From Diaminobutyricimonas aerilata (GTDB taxonomy: Bacteria > Actinomycetota > Actinomycetes > Actinomycetales > Microbacteriaceae), in contig NZ_PGFF01000001.1 of assembly GCF_002797715.1 (NCBI RefSeq), positions 2,875,304 to 2,939,303 on the forward strand: a DNA stretch of 64,000 nt. Direction: 5' to 3'. Shown here one piece after another: positions 35,901 to 45,200 of this stretch. The notes under the pieces were generated by a model. That model had not been told where the DNA came from, searched no databases, and saw nothing but the letters and a program-made list of their open reading frames with translations. Positions within the stretch are counted from its first letter, which is position 1. The number at the start of each line of letters is the position of its first letter. A program made the translations under genes and the position numbers.

Positions 35901-38900
35901 ACGCCCCGGCCGCGAGCGTCGGGATCGTGTAGTCGCACTGCGGGAACCGCGGGTCGGTCACGGCGATGTTCGTCAGCGTGCCGGTGCCCTGGTTGGTGAC
36001 GACGAAGCGGTAGGGGACGGTATCGCCGGGGCCGTACTGCGGGTAGTCGGCGCGGTCCTGCGCGTCGTGCCAGGCGTCGGCGTCCGCCGAGTCGCCGCCC
36101 TTCTCGAGCACGTACTTCTTGATCTGGATCTGGTTGCAATCCGCGATCAGCGTCGTGGCCGACGAACGCATCGGCAGCGCGGTGTGCGCCGCGTAGCTCG
36201 TCGCCGCGTTGACGATCCGCTGGCCGGGCTTGTTGTCGGTCTCGCCGGGAGCCGAGCAGACCTGGCTCGTCGGGGCGGTCGTCGAGAAGTTGATGGTGAA
36301 GAACTGCTGCGCGCCCGGGTTGAGCGCGGGTCCGATCACGCGGATGGCGGTCGTGCCGGCCGGAATGGTCGCCGTCGTGCCGGTGAGAGGCACGGCGGTC
36401 CAGCCGACGGTGTTACCGGTGATGGCGCCCGGCGCGGTGCCGTTCGAGCGGGTGCGCGGGTCGTCGCTGAGCGTCGTCGCAGCGGCAGAGGTAGCGAAGA
36501 CGCGCCATCCTGTCGCCGCAGGCACCGTCACGGTGTTGACGCGGTAACCGCCGTCGATGTTCGTGCCGTTCTCGTCGCCCTTGTACGGCAGCACGTCGAT
36601 CGTGTCGGTGAACGTGTTCGCCGACGGATCGAGCGAGTTGAGCGTCATCCGCCACGACGAGCTGCCGCCGGCGTACGGCACGTAGGTGTCGGCGGCCGAT
36701 TTCGCGAACGTCGTCGTGCCGTTCGCGGGCACGACGATCGACGCGGACGCCTGCCGCAGTTCGAGTTCCCGGTTGTCACCCGGCACGCGCACCTCGGCGG
36801 TGTTGGTGAGCGTCGTGCCCGGTGCGACGGTCGAGGTCGCGGGCAGGAGCGCCTGGTAGGTGATGACGCGCTGCGTGTTCGCGGGCGAGTTGGTGATCGA
36901 GAAGGTGAGCTGCGTTCGACCGGTGACCGTCGTCGACGCGGGCGTGATGGGCTGCCCGTCGAGGCGCGCCGAGCCTGCGACGTACTGCATGCCCGGGGGC
37001 AGCAGGTCCAGCACCGAGAGGTTGCTGTTCGTCGGCGGGGTCGTCGTGCTGTTCGTCGCAGCGCGCACGGTATACGTCACGGCCTGGCCCGGTCCGGCGG
37101 TCGTCGGGTTCGCGGTCTTGCGGATCGTTCCGGTGTTGCCGACGATCCGGAAAACGTCACGGTAGCCGTTCGTGCCGCCGGCCGCGCCGGTGTAGTCGCT
37201 CCAAGGGGTGGCCGTGGAGTTCGCAGCGATGTTGCTGTTGTTGTACCAGACGCCTGTGGGCAGGTTGAAGGAGCCGACCGTCCACCCCTCACCGGCGAGG
37301 GCGTTGCTCGGAACGGCGTTCGCCTTGATCTGGCCGAATCCGCGCACGACGACGCTCACGGGCTTGTCAATGGCGGGATTCCAGGTGACCTTGAGGCCGG
37401 TGACGTTGGCCGGCAGTGCCATCACGTTCGAGTTGGAGATGCGCGGGTCGTTGAACTGGGACCCGGCTCGCGGCGTGACGCGGGTCCAGGTGCCCTGGTC
37501 GCACGTGAACGTCTTGGTATTGATGTTCGCCGTGGTGTACCAGTACTGGATTGAGCGCATCTGCTCATAGCCACCGGCCCCGTATCCGCCGCCGTCGAAG
37601 TAGCGGTACTGGAAGTTGTTGTTCTCGGGCGCGGGCAGACTCGTGGCGGTCTGGTTCATCGTGCACACGCCGGCGAGGTTGGTGCCACCCGCGCCCACGT
37701 AGTCGTTCCACACCTGGCTCGTCGCTTGCGAATACAGCGGCAGCGGTCCTGCGATGGTCGTGCCCGCGCCGGGGAGGGTGATGTTCGATCCGGTGCCGGC
37801 GGCGACGAAGAGCTGGTCGTCCCACCGCGAACGCGACGACGCCGGGGTCCCGAGCCAGCCATTGCTGAATCCGCCCGGAGCGTAGAGCGTGATGGCGTCG
37901 GCGTTGTTGGCAACCGGGTCGACCGTCGACGCCGTGGTGCCGGGGTAGGTCCAGTTCGGAGCGGTCACCCGGACGTCGACGTTCGTCGTGACGTTGACGG
38001 GGTACGGGTTGCTGAAGACGAGCGCACCCGACGCGATGTAATTGCGGCCGACGGGCAGGTTCGCGCCCTTCGAGTCCTTCAGCGGCACCCGCGCGAGGCT
38101 GTAGTCGATGTTCGTGAGGTTCACGCGGTACTGGGTCGCCGACAGGCGCGTGATGGTGCAGCCGGGGAAGTTCGCACGGTCGGGCCGGTTCGTCGCCGAG
38201 AACGGGATGCCGGCGGCGATCTCACCGTTGACGGGACGGCACTCCTCGTGGGTGATGCCGGTGAGCACGGCGCCCGGAGTGGTCGACGAGAGATTGATGG
38301 TGAACGCGTAGTTCGCCGGCCCCGGACGGCTGCCGACGTTGGCGGCGATCGCCCAGTCCACGATCAGGCGCTGCCGGTCTTGCGTGCCCTCCTCGTAGGC
38401 ACTGCCCTGGCTACCCTCGGCGGGGTTGCTGCTCGGGGTGCTGATGACGAGGTCCATGCCGTTGTTGTAGGTGATCGGCTTGGGGGCGAGCGATGCGGGG
38501 CCCGCCGGAGCGGTAGCGGTGTCGGAGGTGACCGAGCCGTTGGCGGAGAGGGCGGCACCGGTGGTGCTGGTCGGGCGGATTCCGGCCTGGAGTACCGTCG
38601 CGGTGCCAGCCTTCACGGTGCCGAGGTTGCAGACGAGCGTGACACCGTCGGCGGAGATCGACGACGCGGGGGTCGCGCCGGTCGTCTTACAGACCGTCGG
38701 CAGGGCGCCCCACTTGCCGTTGACCGCTGTCAGCGTCGCAGTGACGTTCGCGACGTCCGCGTTCGACTCGGGTTGCGACGCGTCGTTCGTGCTGATGTGC
38801 CACTCCGAGACGACGATGCCGCCGTACGGCACGCTCGCCGGTGCGGGGGCGGCCCAATTCGCGGTGATCTCGTGCACCGAGACGATGGCCGCGCTCGCGC

Positions 38901-39006
38901 TCATCGGCGCACCCGTCACGATCAACAGGAACGACAGCGTTCCGACGAGGGCGACCCGCCACCCCCGGTGGACACGACGAATGGAACGACGGAACGTACG
39001 CAGCAC
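29965..39006 (-). CDS. Giant DUF7507/DUF11-repeat surface adhesin B (3013 residues)
   Basis: This is a tandem paralogue of adhesin A. The start is given as GTG at 39006, seven bases after AGGGGA; an ATG two codons earlier (39012) abuts that site and is less likely. A signal peptide ends at SASAA. The head (about 40-680) resembles that of A (VHEITANW, EWHISTNDAS, SISADGVTLVCNLGT). Fourteen repeats run from about 1080 to 2975, each matching the same-numbered repeat of A. Repeat 13 carries an extra 23 residues (PSPGEGEGE-rich) between its two cysteines. The end is PLAATG, a transmembrane helix and RRRRLENQA. The 188-residue gene overlaps its stop. The inferred role is a wall-anchored stalk; ligand unknown. 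Confidence 0.88.
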   Translation of the reverse strand: MLRTFRRSIRRVHRGWRVALVGTLSFLLIVTGAPMSASAAIVSVHEITANWAAPAPASVPYGGIVVSEWHISTNDASQPESNADVANVTATLTAVNGKWGALPTVCKTTGATPASSISADGVTLVCNLGTVKAGTATVLQAGIRPTSTTGAALSANGSVTSDTATAPAGPASLAPKPITYNNGMDLVISTPSSNPAEGSQGSAYEEGTQDRQRLIVDWAIAANVGSRPGPANYAFTINLSSTTPGAVLTGITHEECRPVNGEIAAGIPFSATNRPDRANFPGCTITRLSATQYRVNLTNIDYSLARVPLKDSKGANLPVGRNYIASGALVFSNPYPVNVTTNVDVRVTAPNWTYPGTTASTVDPVANNADAITLYAPGGFSNGWLGTPASSRSRWDDQLFVAAGTGSNITLPGAGTTIAGPLPLYSQATSQVWNDYVGAGGTNLAGVCTMNQTATSLPAPENNNFQYRYFDGGGYGAGGYEQMRSIQYWYTTANINTKTFTCDQGTWTRVTPRAGSQFNDPRISNSNVMALPANVTGLKVTWNPAIDKPVSVVVRGFGQIKANAVPSNALAGEGWTVGSFNLPTGVWYNNSNIAANSTATPWSDYTGAAGGTNGYRDVFRIVGNTGTIRKTANPTTAGPGQAVTYTVRAATNSTTTPPTNSNLSVLDLLPPGMQYVAGSARLDGQPITPASTTVTGRTQLTFSITNSPANTQRVITYQALLPATSTVAPGTTLTNTAEVRVPGDNRELELRQASASIVVPANGTTTFAKSAADTYVPYAGGSSSWRMTLNSLDPSANTFTDTIDVLPYKGDENGTNIDGGYRVNTVTVPAATGWRVFATSAAATTLSDDPRTRSNGTAPGAITGNTVGWTAVPLTGTTATIPAGTTAIRVIGPALNPGAQQFFTINFSTTAPTSQVCSAPGETDNKPGQRIVNAATSYAAHTALPMRSSATTLIADCNQIQIKKYVLEKGGDSADADAWHDAQDRADYPQYGPGDTVPYRFVVTNQGTGTLTNIAVTDPRFPQCDYTIPTLAAGASDTRECSVPNAALGTTINEASVRVQPPIGAVLTGSDPAGIVVPLPPRVTKSVNPPSGSRVEPGATVTYTVTITEPADSPAAYLNPSTVDTLTDVLDDADFVEGSLTTTSSLDEDGDDATDGDPGTATRDGETISWGSSRIWPGETITLTYQVKVDDPVTGNHRLRNVVTPETGIECDTCTTENPIPGIRFTKTADVAVTHPGDVVTYTVTARNTGQVPYTTPDYPASVSDPLTDVLKDADFVEGSATNGAIFDGDSVDWTGALAVGAETSFTFQVRIKNPNPGDNRLENRVVSTTPGNNCTEDSTDPDCDATVRVQSYTVQKSTAETPVVRGNVVTYSLTVRNTGEVPYTGTGADVASFSDDLADVLDDADFTGTPTGGAVFADGRLTWAGPLAVGETRTFTYTVTVKQTPNPDSLVLNNTVTPTGPGGSCAAAGACDTSTPIAQFHVAKSADPAYTNPGGTVHYTIVVENTGAVDFTDAFPASFRDSFSDVLDDGELVGIDDDGDIIPGTITWTAGDVTYSGATLAWVGPLPVDGTVTIEYDVLVDNPDRGDHLLKNTITTPPGIANCDTGSTDPDCGTETPVQSYELVKAADKKVVEVGDTVNYTITVRNTGRVPYPAGPGEPQASIADPIDDVLLNADFDGIVNATAGTATWDAAAETIRWVGDLPVDGAPVTITYAVTIHTAAVPPDRIVNRAQTTTIGGNCDPTTDVDLADPRCQVEVPTRSYKTVKTVSDPIVEPGQQNLTYTITVTNTGAEAYLGTEIGDEDAAEIRDDLNDILGDSGNPVLVSQPAGWDVEFTGGVLTAAGPLAVDETVTFVYTVDIDEPDEGDHRLENRVETPPGRGGNCTPFSTDGDCDATVLVREYTTEKTVTPEVVEVGDTVVYTIEVVNTGQVAYDGLTPDTSASLTDDLADVLDDATFGAVLQGGATFDAASETLTWSGPLPIGGTHLIRYTVIATGADEHVLINGVEPGPTGRCVDAGSCDTEVRIRSFEYEKSVDAEAAVEGQTLTYTITVRNTGAVAYTDEAPADIADDLSGVLDDAGELSDPVISPAGAGEATIVGSSILWEGPLALPGQAGDEVTITYTVTVDDPDTGDHLLVNAVTSENGVCAEAGGCTTTTPVRSYLVEKVSTPATTLPGGIVEYTITVTNTGAVAYTDADPASLVDDLSDVLDVAGDPTDLAVAGDSDNLPTFADGELRWAGELPVGGVVTLTYRVQVDATLAADADYLLENVVEPTATGGECGICSTVTPIRAYSTVKKTDRREARIGDVVTYTVTVTNTGQVAYAAPLQATFTDDLTDVLDDATGPQGLGAGATFDPATGVLTWAGDLPIGATTTVTYSVVVGDPAVTGGDGILENAVLTPPEGGCAESTAPDCKTITPIRSLHYAKTVSTGVALPGDVVEYTIAVRNTGAVAFTDADPAQFDDALTRILDDVTPVTEESLALEASAGTASYDETLRSIHWEGPLAPGATATVTYQVQIANPNRGDNRLANKVVSPPGVPSNCAAESVDPDCATETLVKSFRVEKTADKTEFFPGDRVTYTIRLTNTGEVAYDDAGPVVWTDDLTEVLDDAVYNDDATGGVTWNGTETLSWTGPLAVGQVMEFTYSVTVRNPIPGDKVLYNRVVSPTEGSNCAETSADPLCEVDLGGPSVRTVKTSSKETAFPGDVVEYAVTITNDGGIDWTDARPAMFDDNLAAVLDDATYNGDVEATLDGDVVPGAEVSGTILHWQGPLARGESVIVTYSVTINAPVSGDGILDNVVTTPEEVPSNCTAMPSEPSPGEGEGEIGGAAAGDPTSSSDPDCATRTLVKSYVTTKTSDAAGKVKPGDRITYTITVVNNGQVDYTDEQPASFVDDFSQVLDDATYAGDAPAGTTYVAPTLTWNGALAVGDITIVTYSFVVNENGGDNRMINAVLADSEIGGGCATETGCTTTIEIVRPLAATGAFVLPIVGGVLALIGAGGLLFWIGRRRRLENQA

Positions 39007-39175
39007 GCGCATCTCCCCTGCTGTTCGTCGGCTTCTCCCCAGAACCCCGGACCCCCCGGAACCGACTTGCCCCCATTCTGTCGGATTGAAGGACCCTCGA
39101 AAAACGAATTCCTGGCAAACGGCTGGGCGCGCCTACCCCCATTTCGGGGGGCTGGGTCTGTCGGCGGAGACACGA
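39007..39175 (-). promoter_or_regulatory. Upstream region of adhesin B with C/G dyad
   Basis: Between the terminator of the SdrD-type gene and the adhesin B start lies CCCCC-ATTTC-GGGGGG (39136-39151), centred 137 bases before the start. This is almost the same distance as the dyad before adhesin A. The proximal 60 bases are near-identical to the adhesin A leader. A CAGAAT hexamer on the minus strand (about 39075-39080) may be a -10; this is a guess. Confidence 0.4.
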
Positions 39176-39214
39176 CGAAGGGCCGCACCCCTCGCGGGAT
39201 GCGGCCCTCTCGTT
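39176..39214 (-). terminator. Hairpin terminator of the SdrD-repeat surface protein gene
   Basis: A stem built on AGGGCCGCACCCC paired with the complementary GGG-ATGCGGCCCT lies 9-47 bases past the stop at 39223, with a bulged base near the foot. The same stem sequence occurs at 46281-46315 and 63940-63975, so it belongs to a recurring terminator family. Confidence 0.8.
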
Positions 39215-39222
39215 CGTACGGA

Positions 39223-42200
39223 CTACTCGGTGGTGGTCACCGACTCGTCCTCGCGGCGGCGGCTCCGCGCCCGCCAGACGAGCAGCAGCACACCGGCGCC
39301 GAGCAGCACGAGCACGGCGACGAGGATCATCGGCCACGCGACCGACAGTCCCGTGACGGCGATGCCGTCACCGTCGCCGGGGGTCGGCATGGGCACGTTC
39401 GGCTCGAGCACCTGCAGGAACACGATCGTGTCGGCGGCCACCGCCGTCTCGACGGCCGCTCCGTCCACATCCGTGCCGTCGGGCCCGCTCAGCAGGGCCT
39501 CGACCGGGAAGGCGTAGTTGCCGGCCGTCGGCGTCCAGGTGGTGGTGCACTCGATCGTTGCGCCGACCTCGAGCACCGTGACGCCGCCGCAGTCCACGAC
39601 GCCGAGAGCGTCGCTGCCGACCGAGTCGAGCGTCAGCGGCACGTTGCCGGTGTTGCGGATCACGAGGTCGATCGTCACCGCGGTGCCGTTCGCGAACACC
39701 GGACCGGGCGAGGCGAGCGTGTCCTGCCCGTTCGCGGTGGCCTCGATTGTCGCGCTCGGCTCCATGCCGAAGTAGTGGCTGACATCGGATGCGGTGAGCT
39801 CGGTGATCGCGCGGATGCCCGGGCCGCCGGAACGCGGCACGACGTTCGCCGTGACGGTGCCGGTGTTCTCGTACTGGCCCGCCTCGGCGGTGCCGTCGGC
39901 GACGCAGTCGAGCGTCGCTCCCGGCAGCACCTCGGTGGCGGGGCAGTCGATCGCGCCGAGCACGTCATCGGTCACGGTGATGCCGTTGAGCGACGTGTCG
40001 CCGTTGTTGACCACACGGTAGGTCCAGCGCACCGGGTCGCCGACCTTGACGTACGGGCCGGTCTCGACCTGCGCATCCTGGGTCTGCGTCGACACGATGA
40101 GCTGCAGCTCGGCCGCACGCTCGCCGAAGCCGTAGCCGGTCGCATCCGTGCCGGGCGTGATGACGATGTCGCTCACGCTGTTGAACGCCGCCGTGCCACC
40201 CGCGGTGCCCACGAGCGTCGCGCCGTCCGACCAGTTGTCGAGGTCGGCCTCGGTGAGCGTGTAGGTGCCCGCCTCGAGTCCGGCGAACGTGAACGAGCCG
40301 TCGGCACCGGTCGTGGTGACTCGGTCGTCTGCACCGCTCAGCGTGATCTCGACGCCCGCGATGGGCGCTTCGTCCGCGTCCTTCACGCCGTCGTCATCCG
40401 CGTCGTTCCAGACGAAGCCGCGGATGGCCGACAGCGGCAATTCCGCGAAGAGGTAGCCCGACGCCGCGCCATTCAGCACGATGCCGTCGATCCGGTTGGT
40501 GGTCGCGGTGCCACCGGCCGTACCGACGACGCTGAGGCCGTCGGCGTAGCCGGCGAGGGGCTGTCCCTCCTCGACGACCGAGTAGGTGCCGGGGGCGAGC
40601 GACGGGAAGCTCCACGCGCCCGACGCGTCGGTGTCGGTGGTCGCGACGATCGCGTCCGCTGCGTTCCGCAGCGTGATGGTCACACCGTCGACGCCGTCTT
40701 CGCCCGCGTCACGTACGCCGTCGCCGTCGAGGTCGTCGAAGACCGCGCCGCTCAGACCGACAGGAGCACGCTCACCGAAGAGGTACCCGGTCGCCTGCGT
40801 CGCCGAGGCGAGCACGATGCCCGACACGACGTCGGCGCCGACCGTTCCGCCGGCCGAGCCTGCCGCGTCCTTGCCGTCGAAGTAGCCGGTCGGCTGCGTC
40901 TCGGCCACCGAATAGGTGCCGGGCAGCAGCCCGTCGAACGTATAGGCGCCGTCCGCCGCGGTCGTGCGCGTGAGGTTCACGGCCGTGCCGAAGAGGGTTG
41001 TGCCGGTGAGCGTGACGGTGGTGGTCGGGATGCCCGCCTCCCCCGCGTCGCGCACGCCGTCGTCGTCCGCGTCCGCGAACACGGCGCCCGTGATCGACGC
41101 CGACTGCACGTCGCCGAAGAGGTAGCCGGTGGCCGCCTGCCCGACGCCGAGGTCGATGCCGGTGATGTCGTCGGAGGTGGCGCTTGCGTTGTCGACGTCG
41201 CCGCCTGCGGTACCAGCGGTCTCGAATCCGTCGACGTAACCGTCGACCTCGGTCGCGGTCACGGCGTAGGTACCGGGACGCAGCGAGGAGAAGAGGTACG
41301 ACCCGTCGGCGCCGGTGGTGATCGGACCCGCCGCCGAGGTGCCCGAGAGCGTCACTGCCGCTCCCTCGATGCCGGGCTCGCCCGCATCCTGCACGCCGTT
41401 GGCGTTCAGGTCGTGGTAGACGACACCGGCGATGCTCGCCGGAGCCAGCTCGCCGAACGTGTAGCCATCGGTGTCGCTGGTCGAGCCGACCACGATCTCG
41501 CTGATGACGTCGCCGTCCACGGATCCCACGGACCCGTTGAGGGCGGTCTCCCCATTCAGGTATCCGGTGGGCTGCGTCTCGGTGAGCGTGTACTCACCGG
41601 GGGCGAGGCCCGCGAAGGCGAAGGTGCCGTCGGCGAGCGTCGTCGTGGTCAGGTCGGCGTCACCGCTGAGTGTCATCGTCACGCCGGCGATGCCGGGCTC
41701 GCCCGCATCCTGCGTGCCGTCGCCGTCGAGGTCGGAGAAGACGACCCCGCCGATGAGCCGCGGTTCGAGCATGGCGAACAGGTAGCCGACGCCGTTCTCA
41801 CCCGGAGCGAGCGGCACCGCCGCGATGATGTTCGATCCGGCGGGACCGCCGGTGCCACCGGCCGAGCCGGCCACGTTGGTGCCGCCCAGGAGGCCGGCCG
41901 GCGGGGTCACGAGCACCTGGTAGGTGCCGGGGCGCAGACCGTCGAAGGTCCAGGCTCCCGACGCGCTGCTCGTGACGGTGCGCGAGACGGGAGCACCGAG
42001 GTCGTCGGAACCGATGAGGGTCACGGTCACGCCGCCGATGCCCTCTTCAGTGGCGTCGATGGCTCCGTCGTTGTCGTCGTCGCCGAACACCGTGCCCGCG
42101 AGCGACTGCGTGCCGAAGCCGAAGTTGCGCGCGGTCACGTCGGTGCCGAGCGGCAGTGTCACCTCGAAGGAACCATCGGCCGAGCCCGCACCGTCCGGGT

Positions 42201-45200
42201 CCGCCGTGAGGGCGTACGCGGGGTTGAGGGCGCGGGCGCTCGCCTGGTCGACGGTCACCGTGTAGGTGCCGGCGGGCAGACCCGGGAAGGAGTAGGTGCC
42301 GTCAGCGGCGGTGGTCACGGTGCGATCGACCGTGGCGCCGCTCGTGGTGGCCGTGCCCAGGATGCGTACCGCGACGCCTGCGAGGCGGCCGGTTTCCGCG
42401 GCGTCGATCACGCCGTCGGCATTCATATCGGCCCACACGGTGCCCGCAACACTCGAGGCGTCGAAGAGGATCGCGTCGCCGGAGATGTCGACGGGCGTCG
42501 TCACGCTGACGACTCGGGCGACGGCGTCGTTCGTCATGAGGTCGCCGTCCTCAGCACCCTCGGTCGCGAAGCCGAGGCGCACGACCTCCTGCTCCTGCGT
42601 CGCCAGTTGTCCCGAGATGATGCGTACCGCAGTCACGGCCGGGAGGTTGGCAGGGCACCCGGCAGCGCCGATCTGCGCGAGCGTGCACCAGACGGTGGAA
42701 CCGCCCTGCAGGTTGCTCGCGGCGTACGGGTCGCGCTCGATCTGCGCCGGAGCGCGTCCGGTCACATAGAACGTGGTGCCGGTGCGAGCGGGCTGAATGG
42801 TCGCGGAGACCGGCAGCGCGTTGGGAACCGCCGAAGGCGCATCCGTCGTGGTGATGCTCTTGAGGTCCACGGTGCCCGAGAAGTCGGACTCGGGGCTGCG
42901 CCCGTCGCCCGGGTAGGGCAGCACGTCGACGATGTCGACACCGGGGAAGGTGTTGCTCGTCTTGTTGGCGTAGGTGAGGTTCCACCCGACCTCGGCGCCG
43001 GCGACGCCGTCATCGGCACCCGACTCGACCTGTGAGTCGAACGCGGTCTTCAGCGCCGCGAGCGAGAGGAAGGCGTTTCCGATCGTGATCGGCTGCCAGT
43101 CCATGCGACGGTTGCGGAGCTGGCCGAAGCAGCCGGTGTAATCCGCGGCGGGCGGGATCTGCGAGACCGACTGCACGGGCACGTTGCTCGTCGGGGGAAT
43201 GGTGACCTCGAGCATGGCGCCGCAAGCGACGATCGGCAGATCCTGGTCGATCTGCACCCCTGTCGGGCTCACCGACTCCGCGACCGCGGTGCTGTGGTTG
43301 ATGCTCGGAGTCGGCGCGAGCGGGTCTGCCTCGGCGGTGAACGTGAAGTCGGGTGTGGTGGTCACACCGTTCGTCGTGCCCGTGATGTCGCCGAGATCCC
43401 ACACGATGATGGTTGCGCCGTCGCTCTGCGGCAGCACGTGTGCGGGAGTTATGGAAGCCGACCCGGTGACGTACCGCATGCCGGCCGGAAGCCGGTGCAG
43501 CACTCGCAGTGGCTGCGTGGTCGCGACGTTCTCGCCGAAGGCGACGGCGGCGCGGAGGGTGAAGGTCGTGCGGTTGTCGCCGGGAGCGCCCGCCTGCACG
43601 GACGTCTTGGAGGTATTCACGATGTCGACGCTGGTGTCGACGTTGATCCGCCCGGCGACCGTGGGACCCGTGTAGGCCGTGGGGGTCCATGGCGCGATCG
43701 TGATCTGCGGGTAGTCGTACACGGCGACGTCGCCGATGCGCGTCGTCGCGAAGATGGTCTGCCCGGCCTGCGTCGTCGCCGCGCGGTAGGTCTCGCGGGT
43801 GGTCGTGTGCAGCTTCATGGCGACACTGACACCCGGCTCGATGTCCTCCAGGAACGTGATGCGCACTCGGTTGACGACATCCAGCGGGTCCGAGAGCCCG
43901 AGCGACTGCGCGTAGGCGGTGATCGCCGGATCGGACGGGCTCGTGTGCCATCCGGTCGCGGTGTCGGCGTCGCCACAGGTCACGCCGGTGAAGGCGGTGT
44001 CGGGCAGCGGCGCCGTGGTCGGGGTCGTGCCGCCGAGCTCACCCGCGGCGTACTCGACCACATATGAAGACGGAGCGACGGCCCAGTTGCCCGCGGCGGT
44101 CGCCACCGGGTTGTACGAGCCGGCCGGCTCATACGGCGGGGCGAGGATCGGGTCGCTCGTGGGACCCGTCGTCGTAGCGACCACGTAGGTGTTCGCGGGA
44201 ACGCTTGCGCTCGTGGCGAACGGGGTGATCCGCTGCGTGGTGACGTCGATGACGTCGCACAGCTGCACGGGATTCTGCACGACGGTTCCCGTGTTCTCGA
44301 ATCTCACCTGCGACACGAAGGAGCCGTTCCGAGTCGTCTGGTTGGGCGACAGCTGAGCGGGGAATGCGCTGTTGCCCGTGTAGGGGCCGACCGCCGCGTC
44401 GCTGATCGGGCGCTTCTCCACCAGACGGTTGTCGGCGTTCACGATCTGCCCGAACGATCCTGCGTTGGATACGGCGGTAGCGGGCTCTGTGTCGCTCAAG
44501 TAGTTGCTGACGCCGTTCACGTCGTTCGGGTCGAACGCCGTGATGGTGATCGTCGGTGCAGGGGTCGTACCCGCCGGTACGGCGTCGAGCGGCACCCAGA
44601 GCAGCAGCCAGGCCGCCGCCCAGACGCCGCCGGACGCGGCAGGCGGGTTCTGCCAGGTCACCTGCACGGGCGACCCGGGCCCTCCAGCCTGCGCGCAATC
44701 GAAGAGGCCGCCGGCGATCGGGCTGTATTGGTTCGAGATGTTCAGCGCGGTGCCGGTGTAACCGGCGTTGCCCGGCGTTGCCGCCGTACCCTCGGCAGCG
44801 CAGCCGTCGCCGTAGTTGCCCCAGTTCAGCAAGCGGTACGACGAGACGTCGATGGCTGCCGAGGTCATCGTCTCGGTCCACGTGACGGGTCCGGCGAGCG
44901 GGGAGAATCCGCCGACCTTCGCGGGAGCGATGTACGTCGACGTCGGGATTGCGAAGCCCGGCTCGCCGGTCGCCGACCGGTAGAAGAACGGCGCCGGCAG
45001 ATTGTTGGCCAGAACGTTCCTCCGCGCGTCGTACATCGGCGCGCTCGACGACGTGTACGTCGCTGTGCTCACCGCCGCGACGGCGGCACTCGTCTCCGAC
45101 GAGATCTGCGCCGGCACCGTGAAGGTGTAGCCGTCGAACGCCAGGGGCTCCAGGAAGAGCGTGGCAGTCACGGACCCGTCGCCAGGGCCCTGGGGGTTGG

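Noticed and set aside
30712-37554. Plus-strand open frame of about 2280 codons opposite adhesin B, and similar ones at 12538-16680, 22924-25488, 37726-43035 and 46256-52573
   Set aside because: They are rich in Arg, His, Val, Asp and Gly with no domains, signal peptides or ribosome-binding sites, as expected for the complement of high-GC genes. The minus-strand frames encode clear repeat proteins.
20350-39006. Periodic DNA similarity that might suggest a CRISPR array or satellite
   Set aside because: The period is about 400 bases, in frame, and diverged at the DNA level; it reflects protein domains, not short identical repeats with spacers.
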